64,000 nucleotides of DNA from Qipengyuania huizhouensis (GCF_019711635.1 NZ_JAIGNT010000001.1:1-64000), one strand, 5' to 3'. Shown: positions 46,330 to 56,507, numbered from the stretch's first letter. Numbers and translations are program-made. Notes: generated from the sequence alone by a model not told the origin.

Positions 46330-47346
46330 TCAATCGCCCTCGGCTAGCCAGTTGAAAACCGGCAGGCCCTTCGAGCGTAACCATTCGGCGTTGTAGAGCG
46401 TCGAGAGATAACGGAATCCGGTGTCGCAGAGGATTGTGACGACCCGCACATTCTCGCGCCCCTCCGCAACCAGCTTCTTCCCCAGCTCCACCGCGCCCGC
46501 GACATTGATCCCGCTGGACAGGCCGAGGCACAGACCTTCTTCGCGCAGCAGGCGAGCAACCCATTCGATGCCTCCTTCGTCCGAGACGCGAAACTGCGTA
46601 TCGATCGGTGCGCCTTCGAGATTGCCGGTGATGCGTCCCTGCCCGATGCCTTCGGCGACGGAAGAACCCTCGGCCTTCAGCTCGCCATTGGCATAATAGT
46701 TGTAAAGCGCTGCGCCGTGGGGATCGGTCAGCGCGATGACGACATTCTCGTCGAATTCCTTGAGCCCCATCCCGACGCCGGCAATCGTGCCGCCTGTACC
46801 TGCCGAGCAGGTGAAACCGTCGATCCGGCCATCCATCTGTTCCCAGATTTCTTTCGCCGTACCCTCGATATGCGCCTTGCGGTTGGCCGTGTTGTCGAAC
46901 TGCCCCGCCCAGATCGCGCCCTCGGTTTCTTCGGCCAGACGGCGCGAGACATGCTGGAAATGATTGGGGTCGGCATATTTGGTCGGCGGAACGGTGACCA
47001 GTTCGGCACCCAAGGCCCGGAGGGTGGCCATCTTCTCGCCCGACTGGTTGTCGGGCATCACGATGATGGTGCGGTAGCCCAGTGCATTGGCCACGAGAGC
47101 GATGCCGATGCCGGTATTTCCGGCGGTACCTTCGACCACGCAGCCGCCGGGCTTCAATTCACCGCGCGCTTCGGCGTCGCGAATGATGTAAAGCGCAGCC
47201 CGGTCCTTTACAGAGGCACCAGGGTTGGCGAACTCGCACTTGCCATAGATGTCGCACCCGGCTTCCTCGCTCGGTCCGGCAAGGCGGACGAGCGGGGTAT
47301 TGCCGATCAGGTCGAGTGTCTGCTCACGAACGGGAACTTGTGTCAT
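46330..47346 (-). CDS. cysK: cysteine synthase A
   Basis: 338 residues from MTQVPVREQT. PLP fold-type II features: IGNTPLVRLAG, the Lys in FANPGASVKDRAAL, EGTAGNTGIGIALVANALG and the phosphate loop CSAGTGGTIAGVGMGLKE. It uses sulfide and O-acetylserine to make cysteine, downstream of the pathway started by the cysDNC operon at 4-7 kb. Slightly longer than E. coli CysK (323). A cystathionine-beta-synthase-like or CysM specificity cannot be excluded. Confidence 0.92.
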   Translation of the reverse strand: MTQVPVREQTLDLIGNTPLVRLAGPSEEAGCDIYGKCEFANPGASVKDRAALYIIRDAEARGELKPGGCVVEGTAGNTGIGIALVANALGYRTIIVMPDNQSGEKMATLRALGAELVTVPPTKYADPNHFQHVSRRLAEETEGAIWAGQFDNTANRKAHIEGTAKEIWEQMDGRIDGFTCSAGTGGTIAGVGMGLKEFDENVVIALTDPHGAALYNYYANGELKAEGSSVAEGIGQGRITGNLEGAPIDTQFRVSDEGGIEWVARLLREEGLCLGLSSGINVAGAVELGKKLVAEGRENVRVVTILCDTGFRYLSTLYNAEWLRSKGLPVFNWLAEGD

Positions 47347-47388
47347 GGTTCCGGACGTAGTGTCGCACTGCCATCCGCGCAATCAACA

Positions 47389-47706
47389 TCAATCTTCAGG
47401 CGCAATAGTAACCTTCAGTCCGTCCAGATCGCCGGTGAAGGGAATCTGGCAGGAAAGGCGCGAAGTATCGACCCTGTGGTCGCTGCTTTCGAGCAGATCG
47501 TCTTCGTCCTCGCTCATTTCGGGAAGCTTACCTGTGAATTCCGGATCGACATGGACATGGCAGGTCGCGCAGGAACAACAGCCACCGCACAGCGCCAGAA
47601 GCTCGTCGAAACCGTTGTCCCGGATAGCTTCCATGACTGTCAGGCCGTCCTCGACCTCGATCTCGGAAGTCTCTCCCTCACGGGTGGTAACGATCAGCTT
47701 GGGCAT
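47389..47706 (-). CDS. 2Fe-2S ferredoxin, adrenodoxin/putidaredoxin type
   Basis: 105 residues from [11 protein letters not shown]; an in-frame ATG at 47730 would add eight residues. Ligand cysteines are arranged C-x5-C-x2-C in [15 protein letters not shown], with the fourth in RLSCQIPF. Ends with KVTIAPED. Likely electron donor to a cytochrome P450, an Fe-S assembly factor or another oxygenase. It lies between cysK and a divergent DNA glycosylase gene, with no partner reductase in the window. Confidence 0.93.
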   Translation of the reverse strand: MPKLIVTTREGETSEIEVEDGLTVMEAIRDNGFDELLALCGGCCSCATCHVHVDPEFTGKLPEMSEDEDDLLESSDHRVDTSRLSCQIPFTGDLDGLKVTIAPED

Positions 47707-47796
47707 CGAATGCGTGTCCTGTATTGCCATGGCCATTGAGCGAGCCGTATGCGGGGCGCTGCTATTCAAACCGGCGCGGGAAGGCAAGCTATAGCC

Positions 47797-48414
47797 ATGG
47801 GGCTGACGACAACAACGATACGGCACCATCTGGATGTCGTGGCGGCAGATGACCCAGTTGTGGCCAGTGCCATTGCGCGCGTCGGTTATCCCGAGGAACG
47901 CATTCGCGAGAAGGGCTATCGCACCCTGTTGCGCACGATAGTGGGCCAGCAGGTCAGCGTGGCGGCGGCGGCATCGGTCTGGCGCAAGCTCGAAGCCGAA
48001 CTCGGCGAAGACATGCACGCACATGAGCTTCTGTCACGCGACTTCGATACATTGCGCGCCTGCGGGTTGTCGCGACAGAAACAGGGATACGCGCGCAGTC
48101 TCTGCGAACTGGTGACGAGCGCCGAACTGGACCTCGAGAACCTGCCGCAAGACGACGAGGATGCCATTGCGGAGCTCACCCGGATCAAGGGCATCGGTCG
48201 CTGGTCGGCAGAAATTTACCTACTTTTCGCCGAAGGGCGACCGGACATCTGGCCGGCGGGTGATCTCGCCGTACAGGCCGCCTGCGCCAAGATGCTCGAC
48301 CTGCCCGAACGCCCCGGCGAAAAAGAAACGCGCGCGCTGGCGGAAAAGTGGAAGCCGCACCGCGGGGCGATGGCTATCTTCACCTGGCATGCCTATGCCG
48401 ATCCTGCGCTTTAA
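47797..48414 (+). CDS. DNA-3-methyladenine glycosylase (AlkA-like, HhH-GPD)
   Basis: 205 residues from [11 protein letters not shown]. The helix-hairpin-helix motif is [18 protein letters not shown], followed by the GPD-type loop with catalytic Asp156 in [19 protein letters not shown] and [13 protein letters not shown] also match AlkA C-terminal domains. It removes alkylated purines; the E. coli-type N-terminal extra domain is missing, as in compact alphaproteobacterial versions. Confidence 0.92.
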   Translation: MGLTTTTIRHHLDVVAADDPVVASAIARVGYPEERIREKGYRTLLRTIVGQQVSVAAAASVWRKLEAELGEDMHAHELLSRDFDTLRACGLSRQKQGYARSLCELVTSAELDLENLPQDDEDAIAELTRIKGIGRWSAEIYLLFAEGRPDIWPAGDLAVQAACAKMLDLPERPGEKETRALAEKWKPHRGAMAIFTWHAYADPAL

Positions 48415-48429
48415 CTGGGGAGAGGTTTC

Positions 48430-49236
48430 ATGAGCACGCGCAAGGCTATCTTCATCACCGGCGGCGCATCCGGCATCGGCAGAGCCATTGCGCTTCATTT
48501 CGGCAAACGAGACTGGTTCGTTGGCCTCGGCGATGTCGACGAACACAATATGTGGGTTACACGCGATCTGATCGGCCACGGATTCGTTTATCAGCACACC
48601 TTCGACGTGCGTGACCGCGCCGCATGGGACAACGCTCTCGACAGCTTCGCCACTGCGGCAGGCGGACGGATCGACGTGGTGGCGAACAATGCCGGTATCC
48701 CCCTCGGCGGCGCTCTGATCGAAAACAGCGAGGAAGAGATTACCCGTTGTCTCGATATCAATCTGAAAGGCGTATTGTTCGGCGCGCAAGCGGCCTACCC
48801 ACACTTGCAGAAAACCGCGCCCGGATCATGCCTGCTCAACACGGCCAGCGCGGCTGGGATCTACGGTACGCCCGGCGCAAGCGTCTATTCGGCCACTAAA
48901 TTCGGTGTTCGGGCGATCACCGAAAGCCTCGATGGGGAATGGGCCGAAGACGGCATCAAGGTCCGTTCGATCATGCCGGGCTTCATCGAAACCCCGCTGC
49001 TCGATCACAGCCCCAATGCCAGGAGCAACGAGGACATCCGGACGCGGGTGAAAGAGGCAGGTCTCGAAATCACCCCGGTCGAAGACGTGGCCGAGGCTGC
49101 CTGGAACGCGGTTCATGGCGAGAAACTGCACACTACCGTGGGCCAGACGGCCAAGAAGCTCGCCTTTGGTACGCGCTGGATGCCCGGACGGGTCCGCCAG
49201 CAGACCCGCGCCAGCGTCAGGCCGATGGGCAAGTAG
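48430..49236 (+). CDS. short-chain dehydrogenase/reductase
   Basis: 268 residues behind GGGAGAGG. Classical SDR with TGGASGIG (residues 10-17) for NAD(P), NNAG (near 84-87), and catalytic Tyr153 and Lys157 in YSATK. An Asp in DVDEHN after beta-2 suggests NAD(H) preference. Substrate unknown. Starts 16 bp after the glycosylase gene and is probably co-transcribed. Confidence 0.93.
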   Translation: MSTRKAIFITGGASGIGRAIALHFGKRDWFVGLGDVDEHNMWVTRDLIGHGFVYQHTFDVRDRAAWDNALDSFATAAGGRIDVVANNAGIPLGGALIENSEEEITRCLDINLKGVLFGAQAAYPHLQKTAPGSCLLNTASAAGIYGTPGASVYSATKFGVRAITESLDGEWAEDGIKVRSIMPGFIETPLLDHSPNARSNEDIRTRVKEAGLEITPVEDVAEAAWNAVHGEKLHTTVGQTAKKLAFGTRWMPGRVRQQTRASVRPMGK

Positions 49237-49239
49237 CGA

Positions 49240-49530
49240 TCAGGCGATCTTGTCGATTTTCTTGGCCATATTGACGTCGCGCAGAGAAAGCCCGCCTGCG
49301 TCATGCGTGGTCAGGGTGATCTCGACCTTGTTGTAGACATTCGACCATTCGGGATGATGATCGCGCTTTTCGGCGATAATCGCGATACGGGTCATGAAAG
49401 CGAAAGCCTCGGCAAAATCGGCGAATTCGAAGCTGCGCCCGATCGCCTTGCCCTCGCGGGCAAGCGACCATTTCGGCAATGCGCGCAGCCAGCTGTCACG
49501 TTCTTCGGGGGTAAGTTCCTCGACGGCCAT
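49240..49530 (-). CDS. phhB: pterin-4a-carbinolamine dehydratase
   Basis: 96 residues with the family motif [24 protein letters not shown], whose histidines and the downstream His/Asp form the dehydratase site. It regenerates quinonoid dihydropterin after aromatic amino-acid hydroxylation; DCoH-like regulatory roles are also known. No phenylalanine hydroxylase gene is in view. It is divergent from ccmA with 57 bp between. Confidence 0.93.
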   Translation of the reverse strand: MAVEELTPEERDSWLRALPKWSLAREGKAIGRSFEFADFAEAFAFMTRIAIIAEKRDHHPEWSNVYNKVEITLTTHDAGGLSLRDVNMAKKIDKIA

Positions 49531-49587
49531 ATCGGCGAATCCTCTGTTGCTTGTCGCAGCCGCGCCTTTTGCCTATCGCATCGGGCC

Positions 49588-50169
49588 ATGCAAGCGCAGC
49601 TCACCGCGACCGACATTGCCTGCCGACGCGGCGAACGATTGCTGTTTCGTGGCCTATCCTTCGAATGCGCCCCAGGCGAGGCGCTGCATGTCACGGGCGC
49701 GAACGGCATCGGAAAGTCGAGCCTGATCCGCATTATCGCCGGACTGCTACGCCCCTTCGCGGGCAACGTGGAGAGCACGGGCACAATGGGACTGGTGGAT
49801 GAGCGGCTGGCGCTGGACGAGAACATGCCACTGGGCAAGGCGCTGGGTTTCTGGCAGGAGCTCGATGGCTGTTGCAGCCCTGCCAATGCCTTTGCGATCC
49901 TGCAGCTCGAACCATTGCTCGACGTGCCTGTGCGCTTCCTCTCGACCGGCCAGCGCAAGCGCGCTGCACTTGCCCGGCTGCTCAATCGCGGCTGCCAGAT
50001 TTGGCTGCTTGACGAACCTTTGAACGGGCTGGACGACCAGACCAGCCGCAATTTCGAAGCGCTGGTGGCGCTGCATTGCGGGGGCGGCGGGATCGCGGTG
50101 GTGGCTTCGCACCAGAGGATCGCACTTCCCGGTGCTACCGTTGTGGCGATCGAGGAATACGCTGCGTGA
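49588..50169 (+). CDS. ccmA: cytochrome c biogenesis heme exporter ATPase CcmA
   Basis: 193 residues; ABC ATPase with Walker A GANGIGKSS, signature LSTGQRKRAALARLL and Walker B IWLLDEPLNGLDD. It powers the CcmABC(D) complex that releases heme-loaded CcmE for c-type cytochrome maturation. It overlaps ccmB by four bases. The chosen Met follows no strong ribosome site but fits the family start (QAQLTATDIACRRGERLLF). Confidence 0.95.
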   Translation: MQAQLTATDIACRRGERLLFRGLSFECAPGEALHVTGANGIGKSSLIRIIAGLLRPFAGNVESTGTMGLVDERLALDENMPLGKALGFWQELDGCCSPANAFAILQLEPLLDVPVRFLSTGQRKRAALARLLNRGCQIWLLDEPLNGLDDQTSRNFEALVALHCGGGGIAVVASHQRIALPGATVVAIEEYAA

Positions 50170-50822
50170 GCGCAGCGCTGAACCTCCTGCGCCGGGACCT
50201 TGGACTGCTGATGCCGGGCGGGAGCGGCGGCAGCGTGCTTCCACTGCTGTTCTTTCTCGCCGTCGCCATGCTCTATCCCTTTGCAGTTGGCCCCGACGCG
50301 CAATTGCTGGCTCGGACGGGGGGCGGGATTATCTGGATCGCAGCGCTGCTCGCGGCGATACTCCCGCTTGAAAGGCTGGTGAAGGATGATCTGGAAGCGG
50401 GCGTTTTCGACCAGTTCGCCCTGCGGGGCATATCGGAAGAACTGGCGATGGCGATGCGTCTCGTCGCTCACTGGATGGCTTTCGCGCCGCTTCTGCTTCT
50501 CGCTACATTTCCTGCGGCTGCGCTGCTTGGCCTTCAGGGCGAAACCACGCGCACCTTGTTGCTTGGTTTGCTGGCAGGAACACCGGGGCTGGCAGCAGTC
50601 GGTCTCGCGGTCGCTGCCCTTTCCGCGACTATGCGCGGGGGGGCCGCGCTCGCCGGCTTGATGGTAATACCCCTCGCGGTGCCGATACTGATCTTCGGCG
50701 CCGGAGCGCTGGCGCGGCCCGGCCCCTCTGCCTTATTGCTGACTGCGGCGATCAGCCTCGGCTTGTGCGCCGTCGCGCCCTTCGCCGCCGGAGCGGCCCT
50801 TCGCGCAGCGCGAGAGAATTAG
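50166..50822 (+). CDS. ccmB: heme exporter protein CcmB
   Basis: GTG start overlapping the ccmA stop (GTGA), 218 residues with six hydrophobic segments. LNLLRRDLGLLM, PLLFFLAVAMLYPFAVGP and LPLERLVKDDLEAGVFDQ are characteristic. Membrane partner of CcmA. CcmC, CcmE and CcmF are not encoded downstream, so the ccm genes are scattered in this genome. Confidence 0.95.
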   Translation: MSAALNLLRRDLGLLMPGGSGGSVLPLLFFLAVAMLYPFAVGPDAQLLARTGGGIIWIAALLAAILPLERLVKDDLEAGVFDQFALRGISEELAMAMRLVAHWMAFAPLLLLATFPAAALLGLQGETTRTLLLGLLAGTPGLAAVGLAVAALSATMRGGAALAGLMVIPLAVPILIFGAGALARPGPSALLLTAAISLGLCAVAPFAAGAALRAAREN

Positions 50823-50923
50823 GATCCAACGCCCATTTTCAAGACGCGCAGCCGAATGGATGACATCGAGTTGCAAAGTTTTTAAGCTGGCGCGGATCGC
50901 ATCACACAAAGGGGGACCGGGCG

Positions 50924-51493
50924 TTGGAAGAAGACGAGGAGTTCGTAGACATTTACGCACTGCTGCAGGTCGATCCGTCCTGCGAGCGTTCAATTATCGA
51001 AAAGGCTTACCGCCATTTCGCCCAGCTCTATCATCCCGACCATACCGAAACCGCCGATGTGGAGCGCTTTCAGGAGCTGACCCGAGCCTACAGGATCCTG
51101 AAGGACCCGGCAAAGCGATCCGAGTACGACAAGCGATACATACTGGAGCGGGGAGAAAAGCCCACTGGCACCCCTCGCGAAGATATCGTCATCGATGGGG
51201 CAACTGCGGTGCAGGACGCCGAGATGCATGAGCAAATCCTTCTCGCGCTTTACAAGCAGCGCCGCGAGAATGCCCGCGAACCGGGCGTGATGCCCTACTA
51301 TGTCCAGCGCGAACTCGACTGTTCGGACGAGAGCTTCGAGTTTCACACCTGGTACCTGAAGTCCAAAGGCTTCATCGAAATCACGCAGCAGAGTGAGCTG
51401 GCGATCACGATCGAGGGCGTCGACCATGTCATTTCGAACAGCCGCGCGGCCAAGGAGAAGCTGCTCCTCGAACAGGCGGCGCGAGAGGTCTAA
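50924..51493 (+). CDS. J-domain protein with a winged-helix-like C-terminal region
   Basis: TTG start at 50924 with a GGGGG ribosome site nine bases before; 189 residues. The J domain covers about 8-68 with the HPD motif in LYHPDHTET and YRILKDPAKRSEYDKRY. Residues ~95-180 look like a winged helix: IVIDGATAVQDAEMHEQILL, YYVQRELDCSDESFEFHTWY and LKSKGFIEITQQS, followed by a wing. It would recruit and stimulate an Hsp70 (DnaK), with the second domain choosing a partner or DNA. The gene stands alone between ccmB and the convergent map gene. Confidence 0.8.
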   Translation: MEEDEEFVDIYALLQVDPSCERSIIEKAYRHFAQLYHPDHTETADVERFQELTRAYRILKDPAKRSEYDKRYILERGEKPTGTPREDIVIDGATAVQDAEMHEQILLALYKQRRENAREPGVMPYYVQRELDCSDESFEFHTWYLKSKGFIEITQQSELAITIEGVDHVISNSRAAKEKLLLEQAAREV

Positions 51494-51502
51494 GTCAGGC
51501 CC

Positions 51503-52330
51503 TCAATAGGGTGGCTGGTGGAGGCCTTTGGGACTGGTCGTGAAGATTTCCGCCCCGTCCTCGGTGATGCCGATCGAATGTTCGAACTGCGCGGATAGCG
51601 ACTTGTCGCGCGTCACTGCAGTCCAGCCGTCTTTGAGCATCTTGGCATGCGGACGACCGAGATTGATCATCGGCTCGATCGTGAAGAACATGCCCGGCTT
51701 CAAAAGCGGTCCAGTACCCTTGCGACCGGTATGGATCACCTCGGGCGCGTCATGGAACAGTCGGCCAAGGCCGTGTCCGCAGAATTCCTGCACCACGCCG
51801 TAACGATGCTGGCGTGCATGCGCCTCGATCACTGCGCCGATATCGCCCAGCCGCGCGCCGGGCTGGCTGGCAGCCTCGATGCCCAGCATAAGGCATTCAT
51901 AGGTTACATCGACCAGCTTGCGCGCCTTCAGCGCCGGCTCGCCGGCGAAGTACATACGGCTCGTGTCGCCATGCCAACCATCGAGAAGCGGGGTCACGTC
52001 GATATTGACAATGTCACCATCCTTCAGGGCCTTGTCGCCCGGAATGCCGTGGCAGATCACGTGATTGACCGAGGTGCAGCAACTGTGTGCGTAGCCGCGA
52101 TAGCCCATGGTCGCGGGGACCGCGCCACCGTCGAGTATCATCTCGCGAACCTTGTCGTCTATCTGCCCGGTGGTCACGCCCGGCTTTACGAAATCGGTCA
52201 GTTCGTCGAGGATTTCTGCCGCAAGGCGTCCGGCCTTGCGCATGCCTTCGAACCCTTCGGGTCCATGGAGCTTGATGGTGCCGTCACGATAGACGGTCTG
52301 CTCGCTGTCGATTACCTGATATTCGGTCAT
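51503..52330 (-). CDS. map: type I methionine aminopeptidase
   Basis: 275 residues. Metal ligands are visible in VNIDVTPLLDGWHGDTSRMY (two Asp), CGHGLGRLFHDAP (His), FTIEPMINLG (Glu) and QFEHSIGITEDG (Glu). It removes N-terminal Met from nascent proteins. It carries about 25 more N-terminal residues than E. coli Map. Converges with the J-domain gene 9 bp away. Confidence 0.97.
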   Translation of the reverse strand: MTEYQVIDSEQTVYRDGTIKLHGPEGFEGMRKAGRLAAEILDELTDFVKPGVTTGQIDDKVREMILDGGAVPATMGYRGYAHSCCTSVNHVICHGIPGDKALKDGDIVNIDVTPLLDGWHGDTSRMYFAGEPALKARKLVDVTYECLMLGIEAASQPGARLGDIGAVIEAHARQHRYGVVQEFCGHGLGRLFHDAPEVIHTGRKGTGPLLKPGMFFTIEPMINLGRPHAKMLKDGWTAVTRDKSLSAQFEHSIGITEDGAEIFTTSPKGLHQPPY

Positions 52331-52371
52331 GCGCGGTCATGTAGCGATTGCCAACGCAAATTGCGAGGGAG

Positions 52372-53202
52372 TCAGCGCTGAACGCTGAAAGCCCTGGCAT
52401 ATTCGGGTTTGACGGCATCGAGCACCGAGGCGGTTACGGAGAAATCCAGCTCATAGGCGCCTTCGGCATATGGCCCCGCCACATAAGGACCGAAGTAGAC
52501 CCCGATGCGATCAAAAGTCTGGCCGTTGGAAGAGCCGACGAACACGCTGGCCTCGTCTATGCCCGGACAGTCGTTGAAATAGCCTTCGCCGTTCCGATCG
52601 ACTTTGGTGCCACGCCGTTCCTCACGCTCTTCGTCAAGCGTATCGCAAAGCCTTGCGCCGAGCGCGGTTTCGAGTTCGACGGGAGAATTGAAAAGCTCGA
52701 TGCCTTCTAGCGCCCGCTTGCCGCTCCTGTCCCAGACAAGCGAGGTCCTGCCGTGGTTTCCATGCGCTCCACCGGTATAGACATACAAGTCGGCTGACAG
52801 GCTTAGCCAGTCGGGCAGATCCGACACGACCTTCCACTCTTTCTCGAACCCGCGGCTCCTGCAGCTCACGCAGTCTTCCGGAGAAGATTCCAGCGACTCC
52901 TGCCACTCGGCCTTCTGCGCCGCCAGTTCGCGGTCGCGCTCTTCCTCGAAGCGGCGCACCAATTGCGGCACGACGCTTACCTCTGCAGGCCAGCTATAGG
53001 AAAATTCCCGCTTCGCCTCGCCCTGGCTTGAATCGTCTTCGAAGTTGCTTCCGCCGGGCCCGTCTACAGCGGTTGCCGAAGCGTTCGCAGTTACGCTCAC
53101 CCTGGATTCAGCAACAACTCCAGACGGTGCAATCGCGTCTTCGGATTGCGAGCAGGCAGCGCTCGACAGAGCGAAGGAAATCAGGAACAGGGACTTTCGC
53201 AT
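52372..53202 (-). CDS. lipoprotein with DUF3298/DUF4163-like domain
   Basis: 276 residues with a lipoprotein signal (FALSSAAC, Cys17). The mature domain has FSYSWPAEVSVVPQLVRRFEEERDREL, LSLSADLYVYTGGAHGN and later YVAGPYAEGAYELDFSV. The YTGGAHGN segment is the hallmark of the DUF3298 (RsiV-like) fold, where related domains bind lysozyme or peptidoglycan fragments. A CVSC pair may form a disulfide. Function here unknown. Divergent from the aminopeptidase gene. Confidence 0.82.
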   Translation of the reverse strand: MRKSLFLISFALSSAACSQSEDAIAPSGVVAESRVSVTANASATAVDGPGGSNFEDDSSQGEAKREFSYSWPAEVSVVPQLVRRFEEERDRELAAQKAEWQESLESSPEDCVSCRSRGFEKEWKVVSDLPDWLSLSADLYVYTGGAHGNHGRTSLVWDRSGKRALEGIELFNSPVELETALGARLCDTLDEEREERRGTKVDRNGEGYFNDCPGIDEASVFVGSSNGQTFDRIGVYFGPYVAGPYAEGAYELDFSVTASVLDAVKPEYARAFSVQR

Positions 53203-53245
53203 CGAATTACCTTGGCACGAAACAGATTAACCCGAGGGGAATACC

Positions 53246-54634
53246 ATGGCCGACAAAGCCGATCTAATCCAGCCAGACCGTGGACAAAAAGCTATCCTCA
53301 TCCATCTGGTGAACAAGGACGGGTTCCCCGATTGGGTCAAAACATTATCCGGTGGTCAACGCGCTGCCCTGAATGCCCAGAAATTCGACGGCAGCGGGTA
53401 TCAGGTGGGCATCGTTCCCGATGGCGATAGCTGGTTCGCAGTCGGCGGAGTGGCCGATCCCGACAAGCTTTCGAGTTGGTGCATGGCCAAGCTGGCCGAG
53501 ACGCTACCCGAAGGTGTATATCGCCGCGCAAAGGGTGAGCCCGGGCCGGCCCTCCACGGATGGCAAACGGCGCAATATCAGTTCACCCGCTACAAGAAGC
53601 CCGACAAGCCGGTGGGTCCGCGAGTGTTGCTGACCAAGGAAGTAAAGAAGATCGACGCCGCTGTTGCCGAGGCAAAAGCGACCTGCCTCGTGCGTGACCT
53701 CGTCAATACACCGGCTGAGGATATGGGCCCCGCAGCCTTGGAAGAACAGTGCGAGAAGTTGGCCAGAACGCATGGCGGCCAGTTGTCGGTCACGCGCGGC
53801 GACCAGCTCGAGCAGGGTTATCCGATGATCCATGCGGTTGGCCGCGCTGCGGCACGTCACCACTCCCCCCGTTTGATGCATCTCACCTGGGGCAAGGAAA
53901 CCGATCCCGTCCTTGCCATCGTCGGGAAAGGCGTATGCTTCGACAGCGGCGGACTTGATGTGAAGAGTTCTTCCGGCATGCTCCTCATGAAGAAGGATAT
54001 GGGCGGCGCGGCGCATGCCATCGCGCTGGCCGAGTTGGTGATGGGCGCGAAATTACCCGTCCGCCTGCATCTGCTCGTGCCCGCCGTGGAAAATGCCATT
54101 TCCGGCAACAGCTTCCGGCCCGGCGATGTACTCAGATCGCGCAAGGGCCTGACCGTGGAAATAGGCAATACCGACGCCGAAGGCAGGCTGATCCTTGGCG
54201 ACGCACTTACCCGCGCAAGTGAGGAACAGCCTGAACTGATCATCGATTTCGCCACTCTCACTGGCGCGGCACGCGTGGCGCTGGGCCCCGACTTTCCCGC
54301 GCTCATGACACGACGGGACGAAACGGCCGCCGCACTGATCGAAGCTGGCAAGGCAAACGACGACGAGCCCTGGCGCTTACCCCTGCCCGATGCATATGCG
54401 GAATGGCTCAATTCGGACATTGCAGACACGAACAACGCCCATGGCAACGCCTTTGCCGGAGCCAGCGTCGCGGGCCTGTTTCTCGATAAGTTCGTCGGGG
54501 AAGGCATCGACTGGGCCCATTTCGACACCTTCGCATGGCGGCCTGCCGGCAAGCCCGGCCGCCCCAAGGGCGGTGATGCCTATGGATTGCGGGCGGCGTG
54601 GCACATGCTGCAAAAGCGTTTCAAACCGGCATAG
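53246..54634 (+). CDS. leucyl aminopeptidase family (M17) protease
   Basis: 462 residues. The M17 catalytic domain shows VGKGVCFDSGGLDVKSSSGM (metal-binding Lys and Asp), MKKDMGGAAHAIALAELV and the signature NTDAEGRLILGDAL. The N-terminal ~150 residues are the variable macro-like domain. Cleaves N-terminal residues from peptides in the cytosol as a hexamer. Sequence upstream of residue 40 is less conserved. Confidence 0.95.
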   Translation: MADKADLIQPDRGQKAILIHLVNKDGFPDWVKTLSGGQRAALNAQKFDGSGYQVGIVPDGDSWFAVGGVADPDKLSSWCMAKLAETLPEGVYRRAKGEPGPALHGWQTAQYQFTRYKKPDKPVGPRVLLTKEVKKIDAAVAEAKATCLVRDLVNTPAEDMGPAALEEQCEKLARTHGGQLSVTRGDQLEQGYPMIHAVGRAAARHHSPRLMHLTWGKETDPVLAIVGKGVCFDSGGLDVKSSSGMLLMKKDMGGAAHAIALAELVMGAKLPVRLHLLVPAVENAISGNSFRPGDVLRSRKGLTVEIGNTDAEGRLILGDALTRASEEQPELIIDFATLTGAARVALGPDFPALMTRRDETAAALIEAGKANDDEPWRLPLPDAYAEWLNSDIADTNNAHGNAFAGASVAGLFLDKFVGEGIDWAHFDTFAWRPAGKPGRPKGGDAYGLRAAWHMLQKRFKPA

Positions 54635-54711
54635 ACGGTGCGCAGCCCTTGCCGCAGCGCTATGCTGCGGTTAAGCGCCCGCAACTACAATTATTGAAGT
54701 TCCCTACGACC

Positions 54712-55065
54712 GTGAGCGCCAAGGCCAGCTACTCTTTGCCCGAAGGAATTGTCGGACTGAAAGGTCCGATCCAGAAACCTGCGTCCGGCACGCTCCCGCT
54801 GCGTGGCGATCTGGCGCATATTGCGCTGGCCGATCGTTTCCTTGCCGCGCATTATGTCATTCCGCGCTTGCGCCAGGTCGGCGATCAGGATGTCACCCTC
54901 AAATTGAATCCCCGCGATGATGCAGAAAATGGCGTGGCAATCCCGGCAGGTTCCGAGGTGGAATTGCTGGATCGCGAAGGTGACTGGTTGTGGATCACCT
55001 GCGGACCGGAAGGACCCAGTGGATACGTACATTCTTCTGCGCTGACACCCGACAGTGACGCATAA
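54712..55065 (+). CDS. SH3-like domain protein
   Basis: 117 residues if it begins at the GTG at 54712; the frame is open back to an ATG at 54598 inside the aminopeptidase gene, so the start is uncertain. The sequence [37 protein letters not shown] leads to a C-terminal bacterial SH3-like stretch (GSEVELLDREGDWLWITCGPEGPSGYVHSSAL). Such proteins are common in sphingomonads, with no defined role. It has no signal peptide in the short form. It overlaps argC by 11 bp. Confidence 0.7.
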   Translation: MSAKASYSLPEGIVGLKGPIQKPASGTLPLRGDLAHIALADRFLAAHYVIPRLRQVGDQDVTLKLNPRDDAENGVAIPAGSEVELLDREGDWLWITCGPEGPSGYVHSSALTPDSDA

Positions 55066-55996
55066 GGTCTTTATCGACGGGGCTGCGGGGACGACCGGCC
55101 TGGAGATTGCCGAGCGGCTTGCAGGTCGCAGCGAGTTCTCGCTCATCACGCTGGATGACACACAGCGTAAGGACGCAGGTGCCCGTCGCGAAGCGCTGAA
55201 CGAGGCCGATGTCGCCATTCTATGCCTTCCCGACGACCCTGCACGCGAAGCGGTCGAGATGATCGATTCCTCAAGCGACACCCGCATCATCGACGCGTCC
55301 AGCGCGCACCGCACAGCCGAAGGCTGGTGTTATGGTTTTCCCGAACTGGTCGGGCGCGATCGCGTTTCACATGCTCGCCGGGTCAGCAATCCGGGCTGCT
55401 ACCCGACCGGCTTTCTCGCCCTGATCGCACCGCTCGTAAGTGATGGCCTGCTGCCTGCCGACTGGCCGTACACCGTGAATGCAGTCAGCGGCTATTCCGG
55501 CGGCGGCAAGGCGTTGATTGAACGGTACGCGGCAGACGACGCTCCTGGCTTTCGCACCTATGGATACGACCTTGCGCACAAGCACTTGCCGGAAATGAAG
55601 GCGCATGCCGGGCTTGAGCATCCGGTGATATTCGCACCTGCCGTAGTGCCCACTTATCGTGGGATGATCGTGGAAGTACCGCTCCATTTGGGCGCCATGG
55701 ATGGCGACGTTCATGCGGACGAACTACGCGAAGCCTTGGCCCAATTCTACGAAGCTTCGCCCGTAGTCTCGGTGTGCCAGAATGATATTCCGACCGAACT
55801 CGTGATAAGCGCCGAAGCCGAACCGTGGGATGGTATGGAATTATTCGTATTCGGCAATGAGGGGGGCTGGAACGCCCGACTCGTCGCCCGGCTCGACAAT
55901 CTCGGTAAAGGTGCCAGCGGCGCGGCAGTGCAAAATCTCAACCTTCTGTGCGACCTGCCTGAAACCGCCGGGCTGCGTCTGGCATCTGCACAATAA
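55055..55996 (+). CDS. argC: N-acetyl-gamma-glutamyl-phosphate reductase
   Basis: GTG start overlapping the previous gene; 313 residues. The NADPH loop IDGAAGTTGLEIAERL, catalytic Cys115 in SNPGCYPTGFLAL and the VNAVSGYSGGGKALI segment place it in the short (type 2) ArgC group. Catalyses the third step of arginine synthesis. No other arg gene is near. Confidence 0.95.
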   Translation: MTHKVFIDGAAGTTGLEIAERLAGRSEFSLITLDDTQRKDAGARREALNEADVAILCLPDDPAREAVEMIDSSSDTRIIDASSAHRTAEGWCYGFPELVGRDRVSHARRVSNPGCYPTGFLALIAPLVSDGLLPADWPYTVNAVSGYSGGGKALIERYAADDAPGFRTYGYDLAHKHLPEMKAHAGLEHPVIFAPAVVPTYRGMIVEVPLHLGAMDGDVHADELREALAQFYEASPVVSVCQNDIPTELVISAEAEPWDGMELFVFGNEGGWNARLVARLDNLGKGASGAAVQNLNLLCDLPETAGLRLASAQ

Positions 55997-56000
55997 TTAG

Positions 56001-56507
<507 letters not shown>

